A stretch of DNA of 64,000 nt from Aquarana catesbeiana (Eukaryota > Chordata > Amphibia > Anura > Ranidae), in contig NC_133327.1 in the NCBI RefSeq assembly GCF_042186555.1, positions 106,109,167-106,173,166 on the forward strand, read 5' to 3'. Below, piece after piece: positions 1 through 10,498 of this stretch. Below the pieces are notes generated by a model that worked only from the letters and a program-made list of their open reading frames with translations, did not search any database and was not told the origin of the DNA. Both the position numbers and the translations under genes were made by a program. Within the stretch, counting starts at the first letter, position 1. Every line of letters begins with the position of its first letter.

Positions 1-1163
1 ATTTAGCAACCTGCTAAAAGACACTCACCGGCCCTATGTCTGTGTGCTAATTAAGAAAAAACTTAGCAAAACAGACCAGTTCCTCTGCACCATGTATAAC
101 AATGTAACAAAAAAAGACTAAAGGTCAAAAAGAGATTCTTCAACGAGGAACACACGGGTCTTAGAAAAATACAAATTGGTATGCTTTATTAAATGCTACA
201 AATAACAAACAAAAAATTGCAAGTAAAAGTACATTTTCTTCCACCAAAGTATAAATAAATGAATAAATGCCAAATACAAACACACCATCTACACACTCCT
301 CATTCACTCCAGTTTATCCATACTAGCGACAATGTGCATTAAACCTGTTCACGGACTGTAGAAAAATTGTACTGCTCCGAGGTGTATTTATAAGTAGTAA
401 GGTAGTCACTGTATCAAAAATAAAAATAGAAATGCATAAGATGTAGATGTAACAAATTTCTCATGTAGCGGCCGTTTAAATGCCAGGGAACACAGGATAT
501 CCTTGTATATTCCTAGAGAGTATGTCTGACTGATAGAATGCCGTATGTCCTTCCTTATGGAGGGAATATTAAAGAGTCTATGGTGACCTCAAAATAGATA
601 TGTGGCCATAATGTAGTTGCAACAATTCTATGAGCTGGTTTCTCAAAACTGTAATGCAGAGTCGACTGGTCTCACCTGACTGTGATCATCCGCTCCATCA
701 TGGAACCGTAACTGAACGGGGATCCCTGGATGGTCCAGAGGGAATGTATGTCCTTCCAGTTAGGTAATATGGCTGGTGAAAGCACCGAATTCCAAGACCT
801 GATCGTTGGTTGGAAAGACTGTTGATAGTTCACTGGGCCAAGGGACTCCACTGCTCAGTAGACGCTTTCGGCAAGACAGGCCGATCTAGGCAGCCGTGCA
901 GCATAGGGAGCGGAGTCCAAGTGGGTCGGCTCTAAGCAGAAGTAATTGTAGTCTTAACCATGAGGCATGTCTTGGATGATGGTAACTCAAAGGCACCAGT
1001 ATCTGGCCCGTAAATTAACCATGAAGGAGGTCTCATAGAGAAGCACAGAGTCCAGGTTGTGAAGACACCACAAAAAATGTCTGTGAAACAGAAGTTGCGG
1101 AAATAACTGGATGGGAGATAATCAGAAAGTCGTTTCTAGATGGTTGCTGTACATGTGGGGGGG

Positions 1164-1210
1164 TCCAGCTGACGCGTTTCAATCGCTAAACGATTTTCTT
1201 CAGAGCTAGA
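1164..1210 (-). ncRNA. Hammerhead ribozyme motif of the Penelope-like element
   Basis: Read on the minus strand, all parts of a minimal type I hammerhead are present: a 7-bp stem I (TCTAGCT with AGCTGGA, one G-T wobble), core CTGAAGA at 1203-1197, a 5-bp stem II (AATCG/CGATT) with a 5-nt loop, GAAA at 1180-1177, and a two-pair helix III ending GTC. Predicted cleavage follows the C opposite position 1171. The very short helix III matches the type described in Penelope-like elements, which may need dimers to be active. Activity is inferred, not shown. Confidence 0.7.
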
Positions 1211-1669
1211 TGTGTTCTGGGTCCTGCACAGCTAAATACCAAAGTAGTTGGTTTGATTGGCTATTTGGAGGACCTGACAGACTGCCCACCTTTGAAAACT
1301 TAACCCTAAAAGCTCAACATAGCTGTGTCCAAAGAACAAGAAAGATATCCCAGACACCCAAATAATCACACATACCAGAAACCACACTCAATACACTCTT
1401 CCCGTAAATATGCAAGAGAAATAGTTTCTGCAGATCAGGGAAGAGCTATCATCTCAATCATAATATAAAAAACATTTTTATATAGTAAAATGTAACAATA
1501 AATGTAAGAAGTATAATGAAATTAAACCTAGAACCTCAGCAGTACATGTATAAAAAGGTTAACAGATTGATTCTAAGGGGAAGAGAAATGGGTTGAGCTG
1601 GCTAGAAAAAATTTATATTGAAAAAAGGCAAGTCAAGATCTTATACAGATATGGAGCCAATCTCAGAAT

Positions 1670-2240
1670 TTAAGAGTTCAAAAATACAGAAAGATTGCAT
1701 TCATTATTCAAGCCAGACGGTTGGAGACTATTAAGGAGATAAATCCACATTTTTTCCTTTTGGTATAACACTCGATCAAAATCCCCCCCCGTCTCAGGGG
1801 CAGGTTCAGTCTGTAAATACCTTTAAATCATAGACCCGAGGGATCTCCCCCGTGTGAATTAAGGAAATGTAGGGGGAGGGGTCGTTCATCATCCTTTTTG
1901 AGAACCCCTTGGATGTGTTCACCAATTCTAATTTTCAGCTGTCTTTTGGTTTTACCTATATAGATTTTTTTACATGGACAAGTGATCATATATATCACTC
2001 GTGTAGTGGAACAGTGAATGAAGTCCCTAATTTTGAATTCCTTAAGACCACCTGAATCAGTGAACACATCGGTCCTCTCCCCATACCTATAGACAGAACA
2101 TTTTCCACATGTGAAATTGCCCCTGAGGGGGGGAGATTGGTTAACCAATTGTGGCTAGATGATCTTGAATATTCTGAATGGGTTAAAATGTCGCCCAAAT
2201 TCCGTGACCTACGTGCTGTTATAACTGGATGGGGGGGTGA
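1670..2240 (-). pseudogene. Penelope-like protein, C-terminal GIY-YIG endonuclease, broken
   Basis: This is the C-terminal end of a Penelope-like polyprotein. The GIY-YIG nuclease, which nicks target DNA for retrotransposition, is represented by a segment with cysteine-rich YMITCPC, then KIYIGKTKR and a downstream IGEH, typical of the family. A preceding CGKC cysteine pair and a following WIYLLNSLQPSGLN tail also match the family layout. The frame is broken: the region above about 2150 is in another frame (a frameshift near 2160), an in-frame TAG lies just above 2148, and a TGA lies at about 1827. The tail ends at a stop at 1670-1672. The gene is clearly non-functional. Family assignment is firm; subgroup Neptune is less sure. 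Confidence 0.75.
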
Positions 2241-2254
2241 GTAGTGCAGGAAGT

Positions 2255-2365
2255 ATGTGTCAGGTAGGTCAGTGTATGGGTCAGGTAGGTCAGTGTATGT
2301 GGCAGGTAGGTGAGTGTATGTGGCAGGTAGGTGAGTGTATGTGGCAGGTAGGTCAGTGTATGTTG
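2255..2365. repeat. 21-bp minisatellite, about 5 copies
   Basis: Tandem copies of a unit like CAGGTAGGTCAGTGTATGTGG occur head to tail, with small variations (GGTCAG or GGTGAG). The length, a multiple of three, leaves stop-free frames that should not be read as genes. Confidence 0.85.
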
Positions 2366-2370
2366 CACAG

Positions 2371-2546
2371 TGCATTCTGAGCAAAACGCATTCTTGATCC
2401 CTGCATTCTGAGCAAAACGCATTCCTGAACCCTGCATTCTGAGCAAAACACATTCTTGATCCCTGTATTCTGAGCAAAACACATTCCTGAACCCTGCATT
2501 CTGAGCAAAACGCATTCCTGATCCCTGCATTCTGAGCGAATCTGTC
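2371..2546. repeat. 31-bp minisatellite with alternating subtypes
   Basis: Five full units and a partial one begin TGCATTCTGAGCAAAAC. Unit ends alternate between TTCTTGATCCC and TTCCTGAACCC in the first four copies, giving a 62-bp higher-order period. The fifth unit is a hybrid. It directly adjoins the truncated edge of the Penelope-like element. Confidence 0.88.
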
Positions 2547-2644
2547 AGAATTGCACGTTTTTGGTCCCTCAGGGCTCATTCAGAGGGAGGATTAGTCCCA
2601 TCCTCTGTACAGAGCCACTGGTAGGTTAATAAATAAATAAATAA

Positions 2645-2699
2645 GTTGGTTTTGTGTCGCTGTTTGGGCACTCGGGCTCAAAAAGGTTTGCCATCACTG
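2645..2699. mobile_element. hAT-like terminal fragment
   Basis: The block ends with the inverted motif CAGTGATGGCAAACC (reverse strand), followed inward by TTTTTGAGCCCGAG. This resembles terminal repeats of hAT elements seen widely in vertebrates. No partner end or 8-bp target duplication was found nearby, so only one end is supported. Confidence 0.5.
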
Positions 2700-2898
2700 G
2701 TCTAGAAGAACAAATTTGAGCGTGGTATTTATTAGAACATTGTAACAAATAAAAGCCTTGTAGGACCTTTAAAAAGCTAAACTAACTTTGTAAAAATGAA
2801 CAGGCTAAACAGTTAACAATTGGATTTTGATGCTGCTAAATTTGGTCTGGCCATCAATAACATCTGGCAACAATGACTTATGGCTGAAAAAGGTTTCC

Positions 2899-3155
2899 CT
2901 AAAGTTGCTCTAAGGGCTGAAAGTTTTTTTTACTTTCATGAGTGAAGGTAAAAAACCTTCTATGTGCAGCTCCCCCCTCCCCAGCACGAGTGCCCCCATA
3001 GCAAGCCACTCAATAGCAAGGCACTCAACCGGAGGGAGGACCCCAGAGTGCCATTGGGGGACCCGAGAGGAGGATTGGGGCTGCTCTGGGCAAAGCCATT
3101 GCCCTGAGCAGGTAAGTATAACATGTTTGTTTTTTTTCCTTTAGTATCACTTTAA
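2899..3155. mobile_element. TTAA-type MITE, copy 1
   Basis: A non-autonomous element whose ends resemble TTAAAGTGGTTGTAAAGG. Here the left end is CTAAAGTTGCTC (first T mutated) and the right end is ATCACTTTAA. TTAA ends suggest a piggyBac-like mobiliser, an inference. It has an internal GAGCAGGTAAGTATAACATG segment shared with the copies at 6788 and 23575. Shorter than those two. Confidence 0.65.
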
Positions 3156-3390
3156 CTTGTGTAATTATTGCAACTATACCTCTGCTAAATAATAAATTAT
3201 GCTTTCAGGTGGTATTCCAGATTGTTTTTTTTTCATATGCAAATTTAAAATTAAGACATTTTCAAAATTCTCCGAAATTTAAATTAAGAAATTAAGAAAT
3301 ATGATGTTCTAGAAAGATATCCCGTAACAAAAATGTGATATAAGGCACCAAAACTCTCCAAAACTCTCTAATAATACACATAGTGATTGA
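3156..3390. other. AT-rich spacer, nothing recognised
   Basis: No open frame, terminal repeat or tandem array is visible here. Confidence 0.4.
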
Positions 3391-3555
3391 GTTACTAAAA
3401 CTGCAGCGTTCAAAATATGGTGAAACTTTGCATGATAGCCGATCAGCTTCTATCTTCAGCTTATTCAATGAAACTTTGACCCAAAAAAAAAAATGGAAGC
3501 TGATTGGTTTCTATGCAGATCTGCACCAGATTTAGCACTGTCCTGTTTTAGTAAA
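3391..3555. mobile_element. Palindromic MITE
   Basis: The ends pair as GTTACTAAAACTG and its imperfect complement CTGTTTTAGTAAAC. The interior is also partly palindromic (GATCAGCTTCTAT against AAGCTGATTGGTTTCTAT). The same family with better ends is at 23347-23514. Confidence 0.6.
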
Positions 3556-5095
3556 CAACCGCAACATTAATGCAGCGAAATATCATGTTGCTGTCTTTGA
3601 AAAAATACATGCAACTAAGCAGAGAAGCCTTTAGAACACATGTCTAATTTAGAAATTAACATGAAACTATAAAGGAGAAGGTTAGGAAAGATAGATAATT
3701 GACCATGCTAGTTCCAGTAATGAAGATTTTAGTCTGTTTTGTAATTGTCTTACCTACTCTACTTATATGTGTGTCCACCATGTTCATTTGTCTATTTGTA
3801 ACCATACTGGTTGTGGTTGATAGGAATCATTGGAAGTTTCTTTTTTGTGTTTGTGTCCCATTGAGGAAATTTCATTTTATTTCCTTTTCCAAAGGTCAGG
3901 ACAGGTCTCAACAGGAGTGACTGAGTGGAAATCTCTCCAAAATGTTCACTTAGCTAAGGGAATAAAATATAGCTTTAAGAGTTCACTTTGAATACCCATT
4001 TATGTGCAGGGGGATTAAAAATGTAAAATAAAAAAAAAAACGTGTTTTACACATCACTGGATGTTTGATGTGTATACAGCATATATTTATTTACAAAGCT
4101 AAGCAAATATTCTCTATTTTTTTAGTAATTCAAGCCCAGTAACTCAATAAATAATGAGCATTACTGCAGAGAATTAATTGTGAAAATCTATTTAGTAGAA
4201 TGAAAAATATGTATTTATTATAAATTTAATCTAATGCATGACAACCCTGTACATTAAAATTACCCTTATGGATTATTGGCTTCACCTGTCTGTCACAGGA
4301 GGGGAACACTCCTTGTTAAACTTTGTACAGTATTTCTATATTTTACAAAACATTATGTGAAGGGAAGGGGGTCTCTAACTCCAGTGGGGAAATATTGGTG
4401 CTACAGTCCCTGAAAGATCATCAGTTATTAATGTCTAGGATATTATTTTACCAGCTCCATGGTCTTAAAGCAACTCCAGCTACACACCTACCTGTTTATA
4501 CCACAGTGCCAACCTCTACTCCTCGATTGGTGCAGTCCATAGCATAAAAAAAAGAGCAGTCAGGGGCACCTACAGTGTGCACATCCCACACATACATGAT
4601 TTATTATACATTCAATATGAGGAAGAACAATCCCTGAGATTTTAATTCACCAATGCAAACTAATTATTTACTGCCTATTTTTCAAATAACAGTGCTTATG
4701 TCTTAATCTTTCACATTATTACAGAACATGGTTTCAATAGAAACTCATACAGTTAATAAAGACAAATGATGGCCTGCTTTTCATCTATAATATACAGTTC
4801 TTTCAGAGCACGCCATTTATTTTCTTTTGGCGGGCTGAGAATACTGATATATCACATCAATCTAAAGTTTGCTGAAATGCTCCACAGTGAACAGTTGTTT
4901 AAAAGTTTCTGATATCCCCCTTTTACAATTTTGTCATAAGAATTTATGTAACAACATAAAGCGAAGAAAGTAATAAAGTTTTAGATCCACCTAAACCCCA
5001 AAACAAAAATGTACCAGTCCTTAGATGTGGTGGCTGAATAAGTTTTCCTTTTTTTTCCTTTCCTTTATTTTGATTTGGTGATCCTGCCAGTAATA
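3556..5095. other. AT-rich non-coding stretch
   Basis: The longest open frame, near 3699-3920, encodes a hydrophobic low-complexity peptide without a domain and is not credible. Homopurine and poly-A runs occur. No repeat ends were recognised. Confidence 0.4.
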
Positions 5096-5660
5096 TACAC
5101 TATATTACCAAAAGTATTGGGACACCTGCCTTTACACACACATGGACTTTAATGGCATCCCAGTTTTAGTATGTAGGGTTCAATATAAAGTTTGCCCACC
5201 CTTTGTAGCTATAACAGGTTCAACTCTTCTGGGAAGGCTGTCCACACGGTTTAGGAGTGTGTCTATGGGAATGTTTGACCATTCTTCCAGAAGCAAATTT
5301 GTGAGGTCAGGCACTGATGTTGGACAAGAAGGCCTGGCTCGCAGTCTCTGCTCTAATTCATCCCAAAGTTGTTCTATCGGGTTGAGGTCAGAACTCTGTG
5401 CAGGCCAGTCGAGTTCTTCCATCCATGTCTTTATGGACCTTGCTTTGTGCACTGGTGCGCAGTCATGTTGGCATAGGAAGAGGCCAAACGGTTCCCACAA
5501 AGTTGGGAGCATGAAATTGTCCTCACACCATAATCCCCCCTCCACCAAATGATTTGAGCCAGTGCACAAAGCAAGGTCCAAAAAAGACATGGATGAGCGA
5601 GTTTGGGGTGGAGGAACTTGACTGACCTCAACCCGAGCCCACCCAGTTGTGTTACAATAG
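5096..5660 (-). mobile_element. Tc1-like transposon, rearranged
   Basis: The left end carries the Tc1-type terminal repeat TACACTATATTACCAAAAGT. The minus strand encodes the C-terminal part of a DD34E transposase (5183 to about 5535), with a CAPVHKA segment, DWPAQSSDLNPIEQLWDELE and a PRRVEPVIATKGG tail. From about 5545 to 5630 the same gene segment reappears in the opposite orientation, so the element is an internally rearranged copy lacking its right terminal repeat. The N-terminal DNA-binding domains and first catalytic aspartate are absent. Non-functional. Confidence 0.85.
5183..5535 (-). pseudogene. Tc1-like transposase C-terminal fragment
   Basis: The gene would cut and paste its own element by a DDE reaction. 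The visible part holds the second D region and the SSDLNPIEQLW motif, which includes the terminal acidic residue of the DD34E triad, then the usual C-terminal tail RRVEPVIATKGG. About two thirds of a roughly 340-residue family protein is missing, including the paired-like DNA-binding region. The upstream edge fuses into a rearrangement, so this cannot give an active enzyme. Confidence 0.82.
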
Positions 5661-5664
5661 CGAA

Positions 5665-5817
5665 TGAGTATATTATTATTATTATTATACAGTATTTATA
5701 TAGCGCCAACAGTTTACGCAGCACTTTACAACATTAGGGAGGACAGTACAAGTACAATACAATTCAATACAGGAGGAATCGGAGGGCCCTGCTCATTAGA
5801 GCTTACAATCTAGGAGG
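5665..5817 (-). mobile_element. SINE tail fragment
   Basis: Read on the minus strand it ends with GCGCTATATAAATACTGTA followed by (ATT)n, the 3' tail pattern shared with the copies at 18556-18717 and 56113-56463. Its 5' tRNA-like head is missing, as expected of 5'-truncated retroposition. Confidence 0.7.
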
Positions 5818-6090
5818 TATTGAACCTTCTCCCAGCCAATCAGGAAGCAGGTCTTGGGATCTGTCATCTCATTGGCTGAAAGGACAGGCAATCCTATTGG
5901 ACGCCTAGGAGGAGGAAGGAAGAGACGCACGGCGGAAGCCACTGTGATGCACAAAAGGAGGAGAGGGCACAGGAGCCTCTGCCCACCGCCCGTAGGAGGG
6001 CTGCCCACCCACCTAGATGGGGTAAGTGCCGGGCTGGATGACCAACCAGAGGGGCATGTGGGTGCTGTCGTGAATGCTCCTTAAATGGGA
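5818..6090. repeat. GC-rich block, unclassified
   Basis: This 270-bp GC-rich block has CCAATCAGGAAG and CATTGGCTGAAAG motifs in opposed orientation (CCAAT-box-like), which could be an LTR or MITE interior. Open frames on both strands are short and overlap antiparallel, a sign of composition rather than coding. Confidence 0.3.
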
Positions 6091-6344
6091 TTCACCAAAG
6101 GCTAAACTAGGATTCTTGGTGATGAGTTCTAAATTATTTTATCTGCTTATTACTAAATGAAAATATTTAGCTTTAACATATTGAGCTTGTCTGTACATAA
6201 TATTTACATGTTTTAGATACACGCTGCAAAAAGAATTTTACAATGAAACCAGTCCAGCTCAGCTGCTTTGGGTCCAAATGTTAAAGGATGATTTTGTATA
6301 GAAGTTGACACTTTAAAAATCAAAGTCCAATGGCCTGCTGTTAC

Positions 6345-6560
6345 CTTAAGGCCTCATGCACACAGGGTGATAAAAGAAAAAAAACTAGCTTCAAAGCCAG
6401 TACTGACGCCAGAAAAAAAAAGCTTTTAGAAGCGTTTTTGCATTGGCTTTAATGTACCTTTAGCCACGGTAGAGTTTTGCAGCGTTTTTCTGGCCTCTTC
6501 TATTTTCCACTCCCAAATCCAATGCCTACAGCTTAAAAACACTTGACTTAACGCTGTATA
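6345..6560. repeat. Dispersed MITE-like repeat
   Basis: It starts with TTAAGGCCTCATGCACACAG, a terminal sequence type (GGCCTYATKCACAC) also seen with variation at 23028, 59308 and 61070. The interior has AGCGTTTTT motifs. The right end could not be set. Confidence 0.4.
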
Positions 6561-6787
6561 CATACTTTGTTGAATGTGTCTAGGTGCACTAGGTGAAGTG
6601 ACTAAACTAGCTAAATGTTTAAATGTCAGAAAAGGCAGCATTATATAAAAACTGTGCACTAACCTATTATCTTCTGGGGACCAAGCCTGTAATTTGCGAT
6701 TAGTGGCAGCCCTTGTGTATGTGATTTGATGTACATGGATCAGAGAACTGTTCTTCTTGCATTACTGGTCAGCATGCTGGTACATTT

Positions 6788-7288
6788 TTAAAGTGGTTCT
6801 AAAGGCAAGACCCCCCACCACCCTATATGCCTACCTGAGTCCCATCTTGATCCAGCACTGTGCCAACTGCACCATTTACCATAAGCCTTGTAAAGGATTC
6901 ATCTGTTGGGAATTAGACTTTAGGCTAAATCCATCTTGATCCAGCACTGTGCCTGTTTGCGCTGGTCTCTGTTTCTCTCCTCATGGGACAGAGAGGTAGC
7001 AGTGGGACCAATTTGCTTCTGCAAATGTCAATCAAATCCTGTGAGGAGGGAGTGGGCCGGGGCCAAGCCTCGCTATTTGTGTCTATGGATGCACACAGCC
7101 CAGCTTGTGTGCCCCCAAAGCACACAGCTTTCTATGGATGCACACACAGATCAGGCGGGATTTTAGAGCATCAGTGGGAGCCCCCAAAAGAGGAATTTTG
7201 GAACTGTTCCGTGCAATATAATTGCAAAGAGCAGGTAAGTACTGTATACCATGTTTATTATTTTAGAGGGAAAAAAAATAAGCCTTAA
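6788..7288. mobile_element. TTAA-type MITE, copy 2, carrying a templated insertion
   Basis: Left end TTAAAGTGGTTCTAAAGGC and a right-hand TTAA at 7285-7288. It has GAGCAGGTAAGTACTG near the right end as in copy 1. The copy is interrupted at 6865-6930 by 66 bp that match 8188-8253, bracketed by a 23-bp direct repeat. Confidence 0.7.
6842..6953. repeat. 66-bp templated insertion with 23-bp direct repeats
   Basis: Positions 6842-6864 and 6931-6953 are identical (23 bp). Between them, 6865-6930 matches 8188-8253 at 65 of 66 bases (difference at 6873/8196). The outer sequence is MITE, so the inserted segment was copied into it and the 23 bp duplicated. Confidence 0.9.
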
Positions 7289-9040
7289 GCCCTACAAGAA
7301 TCACAACTTTTCCTTTGCTTCATCTTTCCTGTATCTGTGTCAATCACTAATATTTATCCCATGACAGAGTAGGATGAAAACGCAGAAGTCCCCACTATAG
7401 TCTAGCTGTAGGTCCCTTATGTATAATGTTTGCTAATCTGTATTATGTCAGGAAATAATATGTAACCTCTTTGGATATTAAATTAAAATTACATGCATTC
7501 TTTTCATTCAACATAACTTAGTAACACAGTACTGGAATGTGTTAAATATTTTTTTTCACTGCTGCAAGGTTTAATTTAATTATTTACATATACAGTGATT
7601 ATACAGTACTAAATATATTATCTCTCACTTTTGTGAAGTATCAAGAAATCCTTTTTTAATACATTTTAATTATTTTTCCACTTTTATACAAACAGTGGTC
7701 TGTGATATTTTATTCCATATTTTATTGTACATTTAAACTTTCATCCCAAAAGAACAATTATATACGTTTTGCCATGGATACAGAAAATCATTATAAATGG
7801 AATTTGATTTATCGCTCAACCAGTAAAGGATAAACTGGTATATTAAAAGCCTTAATATCGAATTTCTTTATCATGCAGGATTGCTTCAGTCTTCAATTGA
7901 ATATGCTTTAGAATAAAATTGCAGATTATTCCCTTTTATGAAGGAATCAAAGTTTTCTCTTGCATTCTTTTATCTTTAGACTTAATTTATAATAATGAGT
8001 AATGGGTGTTTAAATTTAGAGATAAATAATCATTTTATGGTAAGTTCAAACACCTTTTGCAAGGAGAAAATGAAGAGGGGATCAAAATTTTGCAAAATTT
8101 TAATCCAACAAGCAATTTCTGAGGAGTAATGTTTCAGGAAGGTGACTCAAAATTTGTTTGGAATACACACATACACAGTACAAAGACAACTGCACTATTT
8201 ACCATAAGCCTTGTAAAGGATTCATCTGTTGGGAATTAGACTTTAGGCTAAATTCACAAAGCATTAACACAAGAGTAAGAATCTTTAATTCAGTCTAATG
8301 ACTGTAAATTCCAAATGTCATTGGGTTCTTATCTTGGTGTATTAGCTTTATAAATTGAGCCTAATGGCTGCATAATCTAGTTGCATGTTTTTTGAAGGCA
8401 AGCCCTGAGGAGGTTCACCACTATGCAGGACTGTATGTAGTATTCATCATATGCCCTTCATACAGGTTCCACCCCTTTTGCCATCAACTCTATGATTTAA
8501 AGTATATAAATCAAAACTTTTTTTTAGTTTTGGATAGAGTAAAGAATGGCTAAAACCTCTGGCATTTTATGTATTTCTTGTTTCTGTCTGTGTTCCAAAA
8601 GGAAGATTTTACTTCATATCCCACCGCATAGACACAGCAGGAAAGTAGAGGAAATATGTCTAGAGTGAATAAAATCCTTTGTTAGACAGCTGGTGTACTC
8701 AATAGTTGTCTTCTTTTCAAGATTCCCCCCTCTATTACTGTTATGGTGACAACTCAAATGCTCTGTCCCAAAGACAATGGTCATAAAGCCAAATATATAG
8801 GGTTGAGGGTGAAAAATGTCTTTTAGAAAAAATTTCAAGATGAAATCCGGCAATACTGCCAAATGTGTAGATAAAATACATATATTTACTTTAACTGCGA
8901 AAGGATTTGTACCTCTGTACAGCCAGCCCTGAGATTTACACAATTCTTCCACAAGGTCTTGATGAACTAGCTAAAATTTGCTCTCTGGGTGGCCCAGCTG
9001 CCATCTTTTTTGTATCCAACATCCTTTTATTAAAAATTAA
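7289..9040. other. AT-rich non-coding stretch containing the insertion donor
   Basis: No credible gene. It includes the 66-bp source segment at 8188-8253, which has no flanking direct repeat of its own. The minus-strand frame at 8614-8952 has no recognisable domain. Confidence 0.4.
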
Positions 9041-9044
9041 AAAT

Positions 9045-9230
9045 GTTAGCTAGATATAAAATTGTCAGCCAAACCTAATCAGATGCAATTGCTGTTTGAA
9101 TATTTTGATAGCTACTGCCGTCTGCTGTGGAAGTGTAATAGCCACAACAAATTAGCCCCTAATATGCTGTATGAGCAATGAAGCAGGCTGAATGAAAAAA
9201 ATCTAACTGTGTATGGTCAACATAAGGTTT
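9045..9230. mobile_element. Decayed MITE remnant
   Basis: GTCAGCCAAACCTAATCAG...near the left and TGTGTATGGTCAACATAAG at the right resemble the element at 55277-55620 (GCTGACCATGCAC / GTGTATGGCCTGCC). Both ends are eroded. Confidence 0.35.
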
Positions 9231-9349
9231 TATCCTTGCTTCCCTCTTCTATTTAATAAGAACCTATTTGTTTTGTTTTGTCATTTTTTAACTGAAATGT
9301 CTTTGAGAGCAGAAGATATACCTGACCTATAAATAAGTTGGTACATGAT

Positions 9350-10060
9350 GAATAGCTGAAGCAAGTTCCAGAGCAGTATTCTCACCAACCAGGGACGGTG
9401 AAGAATTGGGAAACTTCAGTAGGTGTCAAGCCAGGGACCCAGCCAGTGGAGATGACACTTGCAGAGCAGTCTTGTGTGCCAAGCCAGGAACCGAGCAGGC
9501 CAGTGGGGTGACGCTTGAGAAGTATCTGTGAGTGCCAAGCTAGGGTCCCAGCAGGGACACGGGGGTGACGTTCGAAGAAGATACTCAGTGAGAAGATTGG
9601 AAGAGCTCAGGCAATCCAGTGGCAGTGGATCAGCGGGTCTAAGTGATAGCCTGGGGAGCTCAGTTGAGTGAAGATCTAAAAAGGAGATTGTGGAAGAAGT
9701 GAAAGAGTTCATTACAACCTGTGTTAGAAACTGTTTAAGATTGTTGCCATAGGATACAGCGTGTCTACACATGCAGACATGGTGTCCAGCTGGGTGTCTT
9801 TCCCTGCATGGCTGTCTACCTATAGAAGTCTCGGATTCTGCCAATTAACATTACATCTACTAAAGGGTGTCCTGGCCCTAACCCCCTTCCCCCTCACTTC
9901 TGTTTAAGAGACAACAAATCTCTTTGTATTCAAGAAGTGTCTGGCGCCCATTAATCTACCTTGCATTGCACCCATAATGCCTCATAACCCACTCTACACA
10001 GGAGGATGTCAGCTGTCCCTAACTCTGGAGGTCACCATTAGGCCTGGAGAGGAAACTTAA
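9350..10060. repeat. Possible LTR-retrotransposon leader with imperfect tandem units
   Basis: Three imperfect units of roughly 60 bp containing GCCAAGCCAGGGACCCAGC lie at 9420-9590. At 9937-9950 GTCTGGCGCCCA contains the first nine bases of a lysine-tRNA type primer binding site (TGGCGCCCA), but the match ends there and no LTR pair is visible. Assignment is weak. Confidence 0.25.
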
Positions 10061-10192
10061 GGTGGTTTACAGAAGCTTTTAGACGCAACAAGCTACTAAC
10101 TGTCTAACTGTCTATTTCAGCAGAGTCTCTGTTTATTTAAGCCATAGTTGACTTAGGCAGGAAGTATGTTTTTTTGGCAGCAGTTGTTCACT

Positions 10193-10498
10193 AACGCCTG
10201 GTACACCTGATGAGATTATCAGACGAATGATCGTCCCTTTTTTTTTTTTTTGCATGCTAGTCTCATATCAAAAATGAAGAATTTACTAAAGTTACAAAAA
10301 CTCTTGTATGACAGAATCAAAAATTGGAAGTGATGTAATGTGTTGTATTTTTATTGTATTTTCGAATGACAACTGTACTGATTAAACGAAAATCGTATGA
10401 TCTGGTATCGTAGGGGAAAAATGTTTGTGCTTGTCCCATCTAATAATTTCGCAAGTATTTTTTCGTATGGTTTTCTGATCGTGTGTACGGGCCATAAC
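10193..10498. mobile_element. GTACAC-ended MITE
   Basis: Left GCCTGGTACACCTGATGAG and right CGTGTGTACGGGCCATAAC form imperfect terminal inverted repeats around a palindromic interior with CGTATGATC-like motifs. Related in style to the MITEs at 30727 and 42021, where GTACACACG ends are better preserved. Confidence 0.5.

Larger units (their letters stand above)
170..2240 (-). mobile_element. Penelope-like element (Neptune-like), 3' part with pLTR
   Basis: On the minus strand the block reads from decayed coding sequence (2240 to 1670) encoding the element's C-terminal GIY-YIG endonuclease, through an untranslated stretch, to a hammerhead-type motif at 1210-1164 and then an AT-rich tail towards 170. 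Penelope-like elements are known to carry reverse transcriptase plus GIY-YIG endonuclease and hammerhead motifs in their terminal repeats, so gene order and motif fit. No reverse transcriptase is visible upstream; the sequence beyond 2240 is minisatellite, so the copy is 5'-truncated. The tail boundary near 170 is a guess. Confidence 0.72.

Noticed and set aside
1995..2579. 194-codon frame with repeated Cys motifs
   Set aside because: Its upper part is the 31-bp minisatellite; only the lower part is frame-shifted Penelope sequence, already annotated.
3699..3920. Small hydrophobic protein
   Set aside because: AT-rich chance frame without homologous features or neighbours.
9937..9950. Retroviral primer binding site
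   Set aside because: Only nine bases match a lysine tRNA end and no LTR boundary is beside it; kept only as a weak hint.
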